Origin: Ilyomonas sp965199905
GTDB taxonomy: Bacteria > Bacteroidota > Bacteroidia > Chitinophagales > Chitinophagaceae
Reading direction: 5' to 3'
Assembly: GCA_965199905.1 (NCBI GenBank)
Contig: OZ241366.1
Coordinates: 3,844,001 to 3,908,000 of the forward strand
DNA length: 64,000 nucleotides
Under the pieces are notes generated by a model. That model saw only the letters and a program-made list of their open reading frames with translations, was not told the DNA's origin and ran no database searches. Position 1 is the stretch's first letter; every line of letters begins with the position of its first letter. Positions 1 through 8,838 of this stretch are shown piece after piece. Made by a program: the position numbers and the translations under genes.

Positions 1-721
1 GTATAAACGCGCCATGACAATCGGGGCAGGTAAAAGGCGTAAATTCTCCCATATCCATAATCCCCATGTGGAAGGAATCGTCCTTCGTAGCAATGATCAC
101 TTCCATCTCCAGCAGCTTCAGTTCTTTTTTTGAAAACTTATTATTTGCCGGTGCCGGTTCCTTTACCATACCGCAAACGATGGGAACCATATCGGCGGCA
201 CATGCTATATAATCCGGCTTCACATACTCCATTACATTCAGGGGCAACTGTGGCTGTTCTGCTTCTTTCGGGTCCTGAACGATGGCTATGCCGCCCAATT
301 GTTTAATGGTATAAAGCCCGGATACGCCATCATCAAGTAAACCCGAAAAAATAATTCCGATCACTCTCGATTTATATATATAAGCAGCCGAGCGGAACAA
401 GGCATCAATGGCAGGGCGGGCCCGGTTTTCTTTCGGGCCTTTCTTTACCCTGACTTTATCTTTCTCTATAATCAGGTGACGGTCGTTTGGCGCTATATAA
501 ATTTTGCCCGGTTCAATGCTGTCTCCGTCTTCCGGGTGCACGGCTGGCAGCGGACCTGCTTTTGAAAGAATGCCCGGAAGCTCGCTTTCCGAGTATGAGG
601 GTATATGCAAAACAATAAATACAGAACCTTCAAAATCTTTAGGTAAGTGTTTTACAAATTCTTTCAGCGCTGTAATGCCTCCTGTAGAAGCGCCCATTAC
701 AATAATATCTCGTGTTTTCAT
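1..721 (-). CDS. cheB: CheB-type protein-glutamate methylesterase (C-terminus cut by window edge)
   Basis: The reading frame starts with ATG at 721 and runs off the left edge, giving about 240 residues. It begins directly with the catalytic domain: MGASTGG holds the nucleophilic Ser, FIVLHIP the His, and GIIFSGLLDDGVSGL the Asp of the CheB triad. No receiver domain precedes it, so it is a stand-alone methylesterase rather than the classical two-domain chemotaxis response regulator. Near the edge it carries a CPDC pair (FTCPDCHGAF), a possible metal-binding extension. CheB enzymes remove methyl groups from chemoreceptor glutamates; stand-alone forms in Bacteroidota often belong to sensory kinase systems not tied to swimming. 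No partner gene is visible here. Confidence 0.88.
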   Translation of the reverse strand, partial: MKTRDIIVMGASTGGITALKEFVKHLPKDFEGSVFIVLHIPSYSESELPGILSKAGPLPAVHPEDGDSIEPGKIYIAPNDRHLIIEKDKVRVKKGPKENRARPAIDALFRSAAYIYKSRVIGIIFSGLLDDGVSGLYTIKQLGGIAIVQDPKEAEQPQLPLNVMEYVKPDYIACAADMVPIVCGMVKEPAPANNKFSKKELKLLEMEVIIATKDDSFHMGIMDMGEFTPFTCPDCHGAFI

Positions 722-860
722 AATTGCTTTTTGTTCTTAGGCAAAGGATGTAAATGTATTGATAAGAGAGTGTACTTATATTCTTATACCATTTTTAGGA
801 TTCCCGTTAAGGGTAAAAATGGCACGTATATATACGTTGCAGAAATGTACAACCAGGGTT

Positions 861-2057
861 TTATTGTTCAAAATAAGCCAGCGTGCCGCCAACCCATTCG
901 CGGTCCTGGTTGTAGCGCACGCCAATCATTTTTCCCTTGCTCAGGCGCGCTAAGTTTTGCGTAGCCACAGGCCGCGGCTCGCCATCTTTCCAGAAATAAA
1001 AAATGCGGATCTCCGCTTTGGCAGGCACGTCAGGCGTTGGGATGATATCGGCATACTGCACTTTGCGCTGCAGTATCCAGTTGTGAGGGTCTTTTACATT
1101 GTCGATGTCTTCTTTGGTTACGTCTATTACCACGCCTTGTCCTGCAAAGGAAAACAAGGGCTTTAATACATAGTTCTCCAAATCTGCCGGCACAGTTTTA
1201 ATATCACTCAGGAAGCGCGTTTCGGGCACATATGGATGATGAATGTAAGGTAGTGTAAACTTGCTGATGCGGTAAAACCAGTTTGGATGCGGCACCCATT
1301 CTACATCTAAATCTTCAAGCAACAGTTTGCCTTTTTCCTGTACCTTTTCGCTTTGCTGCTGCAGGTCGTCGAAAATGATGCGGTTATAGATGCGCTTCAC
1401 TTGTATCTTCCTGCCATCTTTCTCATAGTAAAGTTTACTGCCTTCTTTCACCAGTTCCATCAGGTCAACAACCGGAATGCCGAGGTATTTTTCTGTCCAG
1501 TAAAAATCAACTCTTGTCTTCTGTTGATGAGGTAATATTTCGAGCAAAATGGCATTCTCAGGATTCTCATCTTTTACAATGATATCTTTTAGCAATTGCA
1601 GGTAGGTATCTTTGGTAAAACCATTGAGATAAGAGGAATAGCCTTCGGGAATATCAAGATGCCTTCTTGCCGCTTCATCCTGAAAAACCTGGAAAGCAAA
1701 AAGGGTAGGAAAGCCCTGCATTTCGATAAGCTGCGGCTCCAGTTCGCCTTTATCATTTTTACAAATGCCAAAATCGAAAGCGATGAACTGCGTATGCTCA
1801 TTTTCGTTGGGCACTTTTACATCGGCAGGTATGGCATGCGCAGTCAGGCTTTTAAAATTGTAACCGGTAATCACATCGACAATGCTCTCACAGGCCGACA
1901 GCATTTTTTGTGTAAACGATTTGTCAATAAAAATGGGCGTTTCTGCAATGCGAAACTGCAATGCATCGGGATATTTATTTGCCAGCTCAGCTACGTAAGC
2001 TTCGTATTTCGATTTGTCAAAATTATCGTTGTACCATGTGCGTATTCCTGATACCAT
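861..2057 (-). CDS. ATP-grasp-like protein of unknown substrate
   Basis: This is a 398-residue soluble protein. ATG at 2057 is chosen over an upstream in-frame start because the extra residues are not domain-like. The C-terminal half holds KPLFSFAGQGVVID, which resembles the ATP-grasp loop, then WILQRKV and EIRIFYFW, and ends in a segment with NLARLSKGKMIGVRYNQ. This suggests an ATP-dependent carboxylate-amine ligase fold, but I cannot name a substrate. It is transcribed away from the acyltransferase gene at 2162; the roughly 100 bp between them would hold both promoters. The family call is an inference from motif shape only. Confidence 0.65.
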   Translation of the reverse strand: MVSGIRTWYNDNFDKSKYEAYVAELANKYPDALQFRIAETPIFIDKSFTQKMLSACESIVDVITGYNFKSLTAHAIPADVKVPNENEHTQFIAFDFGICKNDKGELEPQLIEMQGFPTLFAFQVFQDEAARRHLDIPEGYSSYLNGFTKDTYLQLLKDIIVKDENPENAILLEILPHQQKTRVDFYWTEKYLGIPVVDLMELVKEGSKLYYEKDGRKIQVKRIYNRIIFDDLQQQSEKVQEKGKLLLEDLDVEWVPHPNWFYRISKFTLPYIHHPYVPETRFLSDIKTVPADLENYVLKPLFSFAGQGVVIDVTKEDIDNVKDPHNWILQRKVQYADIIPTPDVPAKAEIRIFYFWKDGEPRPVATQNLARLSKGKMIGVRYNQDREWVGGTLAYFEQ

Positions 2058-2161
2058 ACTTTCCGTTTGTTGAAAAAAATAAAAGTACGAAACGACTACA
2101 TACAACTGCGAAAAGAAATAAGCAGAAGCCTACTATTGCAAACAACACCGTCTCCGCATTT

Positions 2162-3295
2162 ATGAATGAACAGGCATCACTCAAATTACCAAAACATAAA
2201 TTATACGGACTTGATCATCTGCGTGCATTAGCCATTATCATGGTTTTTGTTTTTCACTACGGGCACATTTTTCCGCATCCTGAATGGACAAATACCATTA
2301 GCAATTTTGGCTGGACGGGCGTTGACTTGTTTTTTGTATTGAGCGGTTATTTAATCGCTTCGCAATTGTTTGCTGTTATTGCCGCAACAGGAACCTTTTC
2401 GCTGAAAGAGTTTTTCATCAAACGTGTCTTCCGTATTTTTCCGGCTTATTTTGTTGTTGTTGCACTTTACTTTTTATTCCCGCCTTTGCGAGAGCACGAA
2501 GCGTTAGCACCGCTTTGGAAATACCTGACATTTACCCAGAATATTGGTCTCGATTTGCGTACGCAAGGCACGTTTTCTCATGCATGGTCGCTGTGCGTGG
2601 AAGAGCAGTTTTATCTGTTGTTTCCTTTATCATTGTTGCTTCTTCTCTATTGCAAATTGTTGCGCAAAGGCGTTTGGTTTTTGATTATTTTGTTCGTGTT
2701 TGGTTTTGCTGCGCGATTGTATTCGTGGTATATTCTGATATCGCCACATGCCGGGCAAAACGACTTCTGGGTGTACTGGCAGGAGTGGATGTATTATCCT
2801 ACGTTTTGCCGCCTGGATGGATTGTTGGCCGGCGTTTCTATTGCGGCTCTTTTTCAATATCGGCCAAAGGCAAAAGCGTGGGTGCAACAGCGCGGAAACG
2901 CATTTCTTATAGCCGGACTTGTTGTTGAAACGATGGCTTATTTTTTATGCTCTAACCAGCAAACATTTAGCGCTTCCATATTCGGTTTTTCTCTAGTAGA
3001 TTTTGGTTATGGCTTATTGGTTATGGGAGCCGTAAGCCCGGTTACATTTTTATACAAAATAAACTCGCGTATCACAACCCGGATCGCTGCACTGTCGTTT
3101 GCAGTATATCTCACGCATAAAATTATCATTCATCAAACACAGGAGCAATTTGCTAAATTGAAAGTGGGAAATGATGGCAACCTCATGTTCCTGGTTTGTA
3201 TTCTTACCTGCTGTTTGGGGGCATGGCTGATGAACATAATCATCGAAAAACCTTTTTTAAAATGGAGACGTATTTTGTTGAAAACAGAACGTTGA
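2162..3295 (+). CDS. Acyltransferase 3 (OafA/NodX-type) membrane protein
   Basis: This 377-residue integral membrane protein begins with LYGLDHLRALAIIMVFVFHY, the signature N-terminal helix of the acyltransferase-3 family with its conserved Arg and His. Further family marks are FFVLSGYLIA, FFIKRVFRIFPAYF and HAWSLCVEEQFYL. About ten hydrophobic segments follow. Such enzymes move acetyl or other acyl groups across the inner membrane onto surface sugars or peptidoglycan. ATG at 2162 is preferred because the 67 codons before it overlap the divergent gene and are not membrane-like. No sugar-synthesis genes flank it, so the acceptor is unknown. Confidence 0.88.
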   Translation: MNEQASLKLPKHKLYGLDHLRALAIIMVFVFHYGHIFPHPEWTNTISNFGWTGVDLFFVLSGYLIASQLFAVIAATGTFSLKEFFIKRVFRIFPAYFVVVALYFLFPPLREHEALAPLWKYLTFTQNIGLDLRTQGTFSHAWSLCVEEQFYLLFPLSLLLLLYCKLLRKGVWFLIILFVFGFAARLYSWYILISPHAGQNDFWVYWQEWMYYPTFCRLDGLLAGVSIAALFQYRPKAKAWVQQRGNAFLIAGLVVETMAYFLCSNQQTFSASIFGFSLVDFGYGLLVMGAVSPVTFLYKINSRITTRIAALSFAVYLTHKIIIHQTQEQFAKLKVGNDGNLMFLVCILTCCLGAWLMNIIIEKPFLKWRRILLKTER

Positions 3296-3301
3296 AGCTC
3301 T

Positions 3302-4156
3302 TTATTTTTTCAATACATCTTTATCGCCGTCTGCGCCTCTGTCGCCATCTTTCCATTCTCTTATTCGGGTAAACGGCAGCTTCCATAAGTGTAATACAGT
3401 CAGCTCGTTTTCATCGCGATACACGGGTACGCCAATCACTACATTATCCTGCTGAATATTGAGGCGAACCGTTCTGTGCAGCCGATCCCAAAAAGAAAAA
3501 ATGGTAGCATAATTACTATCCGTTTCGTCTTTAATAATGGAATGATGAATGCCATGCATCCGTGGTGTAACAATCAGTTTGTTCAGCGCTTTTTCAAAGC
3601 GTACAGGCAGTTTTGTATTGCTGTGATGAAACTGTGTTTCCGCTTCAAAGATGATTTCATAAACGAGCACAATCCATGGCGATGCGCCAGTTAGTAACAC
3701 GGCGGCGCCGCGGAAGATTAACGAACCAATCATCTCACCAAAATGAAAGCGGAACGCGGTGGTTACATCCATGTCAAGGTCAGTATGATGAACGAGGTGG
3801 AAGCGCCACATCAGCGGCATACGGTGCATGATGATATGCCACCAGTAAATGCTGTAATCGAGCAGTATAAAAGAAATGATATTTTCTGCCCAAACAGGTA
3901 ATGTATAGAAATAGCTGATACCAAAATGCCAGCTTTCATTTTTTAATGCCAGCCATACCATTGCCGGTATCAGCATCAGCCGCAATAACAGGAAAGCAGG
4001 CATTGCCAATATAGTATTAATCACAATGCGCGTAAAGCGTTTTTGAACACGTCTTCTCAACCGGAATCTTGTTTCTGCAAAAAACAGGATTACTAAAATA
4101 GCCGTAAGTATTATAAAGCCATAGATATCGAACAGGTGATGAATAAAACGGCTCAT
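3302..4156 (-). CDS. Sterol desaturase / fatty acid hydroxylase family membrane protein
   Basis: The 284-residue protein has several N-terminal membrane segments and the family's histidine clusters: H107-xxx-H111 (WWHIIMHR), H120-xx-HH124 (FHLVHHTD), HH177-178 and H201-xx-HH205 (HGIHHS). These bind the di-iron centre in known members, which hydroxylate or desaturate lipids. The start codon overlaps the stop of the flavodoxin-like gene by ATGA, so the two are probably translated together; a flavoprotein could in principle supply electrons. The lipid substrate is not evident. It is the last gene of the minus-strand run that begins with the arsenosugar genes. Confidence 0.88.
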   Translation of the reverse strand: MSRFIHHLFDIYGFIILTAILVILFFAETRFRLRRRVQKRFTRIVINTILAMPAFLLLRLMLIPAMVWLALKNESWHFGISYFYTLPVWAENIISFILLDYSIYWWHIIMHRMPLMWRFHLVHHTDLDMDVTTAFRFHFGEMIGSLIFRGAAVLLTGASPWIVLVYEIIFEAETQFHHSNTKLPVRFEKALNKLIVTPRMHGIHHSIIKDETDSNYATIFSFWDRLHRTVRLNIQQDNVVIGVPVYRDENELTVLHLWKLPFTRIREWKDGDRGADGDKDVLKK

Positions 4157-5223
4157 TTGTCTCTTACTTTTTCTCCTTCTCCTTTCTTTGTTTGCCAGGT
4201 GGCATCCTGATTCAAACCCAGCTCTTCCTGCACCTGCGGCGATGAGCCTTGCGGCGCTTTCCCAATCATCATTTCGAAATAGCGGATGCCATCCTGCACA
4301 TTTGCCCAGGCATGTGATGGCGGTGTAAAACCATACGCGCGGTACTTGCCCGGCTCCACTTTTCCTTTCTGTTTTACAAATGTTTCAAAGTTTTTTATCC
4401 ATTGGTAAAAAGAAGTCATAAACTTATCATCTTGTACGGCATCTTCCGATTGATTGTCGCTGTATTTTTTATTCTTTCCCGTAGTGCAGTGCATCCATAA
4501 ATCATCAGGAACTTCTATGCCACCATAACGGCATTGCCATACCAATGGCGCATAGGCATCACGTTCGTTTTCAAAAGGTTCTTTATGGCTGTCAAAGTAG
4601 TTTTTATGCAATAAAATTTTTGGTTTGCCGTCGGTGTCAATCTCGTCACCGCCTTCATCTCCATAGCAAAAAAACGCTGCCGTTCTGCCTTCCAGGTGGT
4701 TTACACTCATTTCTTTCCATTGTTCCGTATGTTCCAATGCCATTGCCTTCTCCGGGTTTTTATGGTCGATAGTTTTTTCGTCGGGATTACCACCGTTCAT
4801 GCACACCAAACGGTCAAGCATCAGCTTCAGCGAACTGCTGGGTCCATACCAGTTAATAGGTCCGATGATCGCCCAGGCATCTGCCATATCGAGCCGCGAA
4901 TACATATCGAGATTCCACATTAAATCCGGCTCTTTACGGCTGTTTTTCTCATAACAGTTACAAGGCCAAACGCATAGCGCCATCGAAGTAGACACACAGG
5001 CATTACAGGTCTGTATTTTTTCCCTGCCATATACATTGCCTAAATCTTCATAATCTATCTCCCATTCTTGCGGTAAGGCTTCTGCCATCTTTAGCATCAG
5101 CATCCGCGATTTACTATCCACACCAGGGCAGTTATATTGCCTTCTGTTCGAGCCCGAAATAATCAGGATGCGGAGCGGTCGTTCGCCGGTTGCCAGCTTT
5201 GCATTGTCATCGTTAGGTTTCAT
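4153..5223 (-). CDS. Flavodoxin-like NAD(P)H-dependent oxidoreductase, cysteine-rich
   Basis: The 356-residue protein starts its domain with RILIISGSNRR (residues 18-28), the phosphate-binding loop of flavodoxin-like FMN reductases, and continues with IIGPINWYGPSSSLKLMLDR, a typical FMN-ring segment. Between them is a cysteine cluster, C73, C76, C84, C88 and C90 (TCNACVSTSMALCVWPCNC), which may bind metal or be redox active. The C-terminal 200 residues extend the protein beyond the usual 180-250 for this fold. It overlaps the hydroxylase gene by ATGA and lies 86 bp after the glycosyltransferase gene, so it may be part of the arsenosugar transcript. Its true partner is unknown. Confidence 0.75.
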   Translation of the reverse strand: MKPNDDNAKLATGERPLRILIISGSNRRQYNCPGVDSKSRMLMLKMAEALPQEWEIDYEDLGNVYGREKIQTCNACVSTSMALCVWPCNCYEKNSRKEPDLMWNLDMYSRLDMADAWAIIGPINWYGPSSSLKLMLDRLVCMNGGNPDEKTIDHKNPEKAMALEHTEQWKEMSVNHLEGRTAAFFCYGDEGGDEIDTDGKPKILLHKNYFDSHKEPFENERDAYAPLVWQCRYGGIEVPDDLWMHCTTGKNKKYSDNQSEDAVQDDKFMTSFYQWIKNFETFVKQKGKVEPGKYRAYGFTPPSHAWANVQDGIRYFEMMIGKAPQGSSPQVQEELGLNQDATWQTKKGEGEKVRDK

Positions 5224-5309
5224 ATTGATAGTGTTATATCACAAACAATAAGGAGTAAATAGTCCTGTAAAAAATGATGTTTTTGTATGTTCGTTTTTAA
5301 CTGCAAAAA

Positions 5310-6005
5310 CTACAGTTTATTCTTTCTGATCAGCCGTTTATGAATCTGCAATAAGCGTTCCTGCTGATAACCTGCATAATACAAAAACCAGATATAAAAA
5401 AAGATAGCCTGCATGCGGTAAACACCGTTATCGCGATACTTTCTTGCCGATGTAATCACATAATCTTTCATTACGATAAACCGGCTGTGCTGTTTAATGC
5501 GGTGAATGATTTCCTGGTCTTCCATCATGATTAAATCTTCGCGGAAGCCACCGCTTTTTTGAAAGACGTTTTTTGTTACAAACAAGCTTTGATCGCCAAA
5601 GCGAATGGCATTTACATCCCATTTTGTAAACCAGGCATTCGCTTTTAAAAACCAATGCTTATGATCGAATTGCAAACGGAAACAACCGCTGTGAAAACCT
5701 TTATTATAAGCATCGAGAATTTGTTTTGTAAAAGCTTTCGGTGGAATGCTGTCAGCGTGAAGAAAATAAAGAATGTTGCCTTTTGCTACAGAAGCGCCGC
5801 AGTTCATTTGCGCAGCCCTGCCTTTTTTTGGACTCAGTAACGCATTGGCACCCTTCATTTTTGCAATGTCAATCGTTTTATCGCTGCTGCCGCCATCTAT
5901 AACAATGATTTCGTAAGCAACATCACCTGCTGACTGCTTCACTGCATGAAGTGTAGCCTCAATCTGGTCAGCTTCATTGTATGCCGGAATGATGATGCTG
6001 ATCAT
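5310..6005 (-). CDS. Arsenosugar-type glycosyltransferase (GT2 fold, TIGR04283-like)
   Basis: The protein has about 231 residues when started at ATG 6005 (MISIIIPAYNE). It shows GT-A fold marks: SIIIPAYNEADQIEATL, EIIVIDGGSSDKT, GRAAQMNCGA and ILYFLHADSIPP, with the acidic sugar-nucleotide motif in the last. This pattern matches the glycosyltransferase family repeatedly found beside arsS, thought to add the aglycone or a sugar to the arsenoribose. Its start overlaps the end of the orphan gene at 5974 by about 30 bp. The arsenosugar role is from conserved neighbourhood, not from proven chemistry. Confidence 0.85.
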   Translation of the reverse strand: MISIIIPAYNEADQIEATLHAVKQSAGDVAYEIIVIDGGSSDKTIDIAKMKGANALLSPKKGRAAQMNCGASVAKGNILYFLHADSIPPKAFTKQILDAYNKGFHSGCFRLQFDHKHWFLKANAWFTKWDVNAIRFGDQSLFVTKNVFQKSGGFREDLIMMEDQEIIHRIKQHSRFIVMKDYVITSARKYRDNGVYRMQAIFFYIWFLYYAGYQQERLLQIHKRLIRKNKL

Positions 6006-6354
6006 ATAAAACAAGTTTATGCATAATTAATTCTTTCAGCTCGGCTAACGATGGGCAGATATTTATTTCGTAAGCCGAAGCAAGTAATTCAATCTCATTA
6101 TTTTTTATAAACGCAGCCGGAAATTCAGTCCATTCCGGATGTTCTTTTTGCCATTCGTTTTTATAGGTAAACACAGTGTCAACCGGCAATTGGTCAATAA
6201 ATAATTGCCAGTCTTTTTTCATAGTAAAATTATCATACGTTAATGCACACAATTCGCAGGCATATGTAGAAGGCGAAATGATTTTATGCGTAAAACCGGT
6301 AAGTAAATTGAATAACCCGCTGCCGGCATTGTACACGAAAATGAGTTGCTTCAT
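5974..6354 (-). CDS. Small conserved protein of the arsenosugar operon, function unknown
   Basis: This 126-residue protein begins MKQLIFVYNAGSGLFN and has a CxxC pair at C33-ELC36 preceded by HKIISPSTYA, followed by a region with a repeated acidic and aromatic character. I do not recognise a catalytic family. It sits between two glycosyltransferase-type genes: its ATG overlaps the stop of the upstream gene by ATGA, and its 3' end overlaps the next start. That tight packing argues that it is a real gene in the same pathway. The thiol pair could bind trivalent arsenic or take part in a redox step, which is speculation. Confidence 0.75.
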   Translation of the reverse strand: MKQLIFVYNAGSGLFNLLTGFTHKIISPSTYACELCALTYDNFTMKKDWQLFIDQLPVDTVFTYKNEWQKEHPEWTEFPAAFIKNNEIELLASAYEINICPSLAELKELIMHKLVLYDQHHHSGIQ

Positions 6355-6944
6355 AGGATGGATTTCATATATGGTAAATCGCTTTCTTCATCTACGTCAT
6401 GTAAAACAGGCAGCAGGGTATAGGTGAGATTATTTTCTTCGCAATGTTGTATTGTTTTGTTCAGCACTTCGCTTGTACTCCATGGTATATTTTTAAATAA
6501 AACCGGCTGTTGTTTTTTCATGCCTAATAAATAATAGCCGCCATCTGCTGCGGGTCCGATGGTTATATCTGTTTCATCTAAAACTTTAAAAGCTTTTCTG
6601 ATAATTACGGTTGTCAGTTCCGGGCAATCAGTGCCAATGATAACTGCTTTCTGATACTTGTTCTTAAAAGCAAACGCAAACGCATTCATCATCCGTTCGC
6701 CTAAATCAAATCCTTGCTGTACCTGTATTTGATCAGTGTTATTCCATTTATAATCTTCCTCTGTTTTATCCGAATAAAAAATAATCCTGTCACATGGCAG
6801 CGACCGGATCACTTTACTTGTATGCGCAACCAGTTGTAAATAAACAGCCATTGCCTTTTCATTTCCAACTGTTGCTGCGAGCCTTGTTTTCACTTTTCCC
6901 GGCACTGCATTTTTTACAAAAACCAGCAACACATCTTCACTCAT
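6351..6944 (-). CDS. Arsenosugar-type nucleotidyl/glycosyltransferase (TIGR04282, DUF2064)
   Basis: The 197-residue protein begins with the nucleotidyltransferase-like sequence LLVFVKNAVPGKVKTRLA, then has IIGTDCPELT and IGPAADGGYYLLGM, which are the DUF2064 signature motifs. Members next to arsS are named arsenosugar biosynthesis glycosyltransferases on the basis of gene neighbourhood. It overlaps both neighbours by four bases (ATGA at 6941-6944 and 6351-6354), showing translational coupling with the nucleoside phosphorylase upstream and the orphan protein downstream. The exact reaction is not established. Confidence 0.87.
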   Translation of the reverse strand: MSEDVLLVFVKNAVPGKVKTRLAATVGNEKAMAVYLQLVAHTSKVIRSLPCDRIIFYSDKTEEDYKWNNTDQIQVQQGFDLGERMMNAFAFAFKNKYQKAVIIGTDCPELTTVIIRKAFKVLDETDITIGPAADGGYYLLGMKKQQPVLFKNIPWSTSEVLNKTIQHCEENNLTYTLLPVLHDVDEESDLPYMKSIL

Positions 6945-7747
6945 AAAGCCAGAATGGTTTGCTGTAATAAACGACTCAGTTTTTCATCGGCTATACCAGC
7001 GGCTTTGATGATTTCAACAATGTTTACCGGCTTCAGATTATCGGGGTTGCATTCATCTGTAATCACCGATATGGCGGCGACTGGTAACTGCATATGTACG
7101 GCTGCAATTACTTCAGGCACAGTAGACATACCCACCATGTCGGCTCCTATTATTTTTAAATAGCGATACTCCGCTTTCGTCTCTAAGTTAGGTCCGTTTA
7201 CCGCAGCATACACGCCTTCATGCAAAGGAATTCCAAGCTCCTCTGCTTTGTTTTGCAATACTGTTTTAAGCCGAACATCGTACGGTTCGCTCATATCAGG
7301 AAAACGGGTGCCAATGTCGTCGTCATTCTTACCTGTTAACGGATTTCCCGATTGCAGGTTAATGTGATCGTCAATCATTACAAGATCGCCTTGTTTGAAA
7401 CCAAGGTTGATACCACCTGCTGCATTGGTGATAAGCAACCGTTCTATTCCAAGCAGCTTCATTACGCGAACCGGAAACGCAACCTGCTGAAAGGTGTAGC
7501 CTTCATACGCATGAAAGCGCCCCTGCATAATGAGTACTTTTTTATCGCCAATGCTTCCGTATATCAAATTACCTTTATGAAACTCTACGGTTGATACCGG
7601 GAAATCAGGAATATCAGCATAAGCAATGGTTTGCTCAATGGTTACATAATTGAGAAGCTTATGCAGACCTGTTCCGAGAATAATGCCGGTAGTTGGTTGT
7701 GTAATACCCTTTTCCTGTAAAAATCCGGCTGCCTTATTATAATCCAT
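6941..7747 (-). CDS. Purine nucleoside phosphorylase
   Basis: The protein has 268 residues from ATG 7747 (MDYNKAAGFLQEKG); a longer frame would run back into arsS. Family marks are GIILGTGLHKL, ITNAAGGINLGFKQGDLVMI and NGPNLETKAEYRYL followed by GADMVGMSTVPEVIAA, typical of the trimeric PNP class. PNP splits purine nucleosides with phosphate into base and ribose 1-phosphate. Placed 11 bp after arsS and overlapping the next gene, it may remove adenine from the arsenical-deoxyadenosine product of ArsS. It could also serve general purine salvage. Confidence 0.92.
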   Translation of the reverse strand: MDYNKAAGFLQEKGITQPTTGIILGTGLHKLLNYVTIEQTIAYADIPDFPVSTVEFHKGNLIYGSIGDKKVLIMQGRFHAYEGYTFQQVAFPVRVMKLLGIERLLITNAAGGINLGFKQGDLVMIDDHINLQSGNPLTGKNDDDIGTRFPDMSEPYDVRLKTVLQNKAEELGIPLHEGVYAAVNGPNLETKAEYRYLKIIGADMVGMSTVPEVIAAVHMQLPVAAISVITDECNPDNLKPVNIVEIIKAAGIADEKLSRLLQQTILAL

Positions 7748-7758
7748 AATTGTGTAGT

Positions 7759-8808
7759 TTATGTAACCGCACCGCCGCAACTGCTGCCCGCGCCTGCTGT
7801 GCAACCATAACAATGTTGGCCTAAAATGATATTTCGTGAATTTAAATCCAGTGCATTGAATTGACTGATATGCCTGCTATTTCCAGCCACTTTCAATTCA
7901 AGCATCTGGTTAAAATCGCAATCGTATAAGTAGCCATCCCAGCCAACGGAAATGGTATTGCGGCACATAACGTTAAAGGCAGCGGATGGGTTATAAGCAT
8001 CCGTAAGCTTCTTCATATAGTTTTCATAGTTGCCGCTGTTCAGCAAATAATCCAGATAACGGCTGATGGGCATATTGGTAATGGTAAACAAGCTGTTGAA
8101 CACGATACCATATTTATTGAACAGAGCTTCTTTATATTCCTTCTCCAACGATGTTTGTGAGGCCGGTAAAAACGCACCGGCAGGATTATAAACAAGATTT
8201 AAAATCAAGCCACTGCTTTCTTTTCCATAACCCGCTTCGTTCAGCATTTGCAAGGCTTTGATGCTATCTTCAAACACGCCGTTTCCGCGCTGCCGGTCGG
8301 TTCGGTCTTGTGTATAAAAAGGCAAAGAGGAAACAACTTCTACCTTGTGTTGTTTGAAGAATTGGGGCAGGTCGTAATACTTTTTATTAGCAAGAAGAAT
8401 TGTGAGGTTGCAGCGTACAATAATATGCCTGCCAAGCCTCGAAATTTCTTCCACAAACCATCTGAAGTTTGGATTCATTTCGGGTGCCCCACCCGTAATA
8501 TCAACCGTTTGCAACCTGAGGTTTTCGTCTATTACCCGAAGGCATTCTTCCATCGTTTCGCGCGTCATAATTTCTTTGCGGTCGGGGCCGGCATCTACAT
8601 GGCAATGACGGCAAACCTGGTTGCACATCTTGCCAATATTTACCTGGAAGATGGTAATGCCGGTTGGCCGTAAGGGAAGCAAACCGGACTCTTCCATCTT
8701 TTGCTGAAATGGAACCAGGCTGAAATCGTGATTGCGCCCATGTTCTATAATTTCAACCTGCTTATGCGCATCGGCAAGAATATTATGTTCGGCTTTTAAT
8801 GATTTCAT
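7759..8808 (-). CDS. arsS: Arsenosugar biosynthesis radical SAM protein ArsS
   Basis: This 349-residue radical SAM enzyme has the iron-sulfur motif CxxxCxxC at C62, C66 and C69 (CNQVCRHC), followed by DITGGAPEMNP, the SAM-binding GGE-like segment. The C-terminal part holds another cysteine set (VMCRNTISVGWDGYLYDCD) and ends in CYGCTAGAGSSCGG, which fits an auxiliary cluster domain. Characterised ArsS proteins attach a 5'-deoxyadenosyl group from SAM to dimethylarsenite, the committed step to arsenosugars. Downstream genes with ATGA overlaps complete the module. The arsM methyltransferase that supplies dimethylarsenite is not in this window. Confidence 0.93.
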   Translation of the reverse strand: MKSLKAEHNILADAHKQVEIIEHGRNHDFSLVPFQQKMEESGLLPLRPTGITIFQVNIGKMCNQVCRHCHVDAGPDRKEIMTRETMEECLRVIDENLRLQTVDITGGAPEMNPNFRWFVEEISRLGRHIIVRCNLTILLANKKYYDLPQFFKQHKVEVVSSLPFYTQDRTDRQRGNGVFEDSIKALQMLNEAGYGKESSGLILNLVYNPAGAFLPASQTSLEKEYKEALFNKYGIVFNSLFTITNMPISRYLDYLLNSGNYENYMKKLTDAYNPSAAFNVMCRNTISVGWDGYLYDCDFNQMLELKVAGNSRHISQFNALDLNSRNIILGQHCYGCTAGAGSSCGGAVT

Positions 8809-8838
8809 CGTTAGTGCTTATACAATTTAGCTTACGCT

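Noticed and set aside
1961..2161. Extended N-terminus of the acyltransferase gene
   Set aside because: It overlaps the divergent ATP-grasp-like gene and lacks membrane or family character; ATG 2162 gives the normal start of the family.
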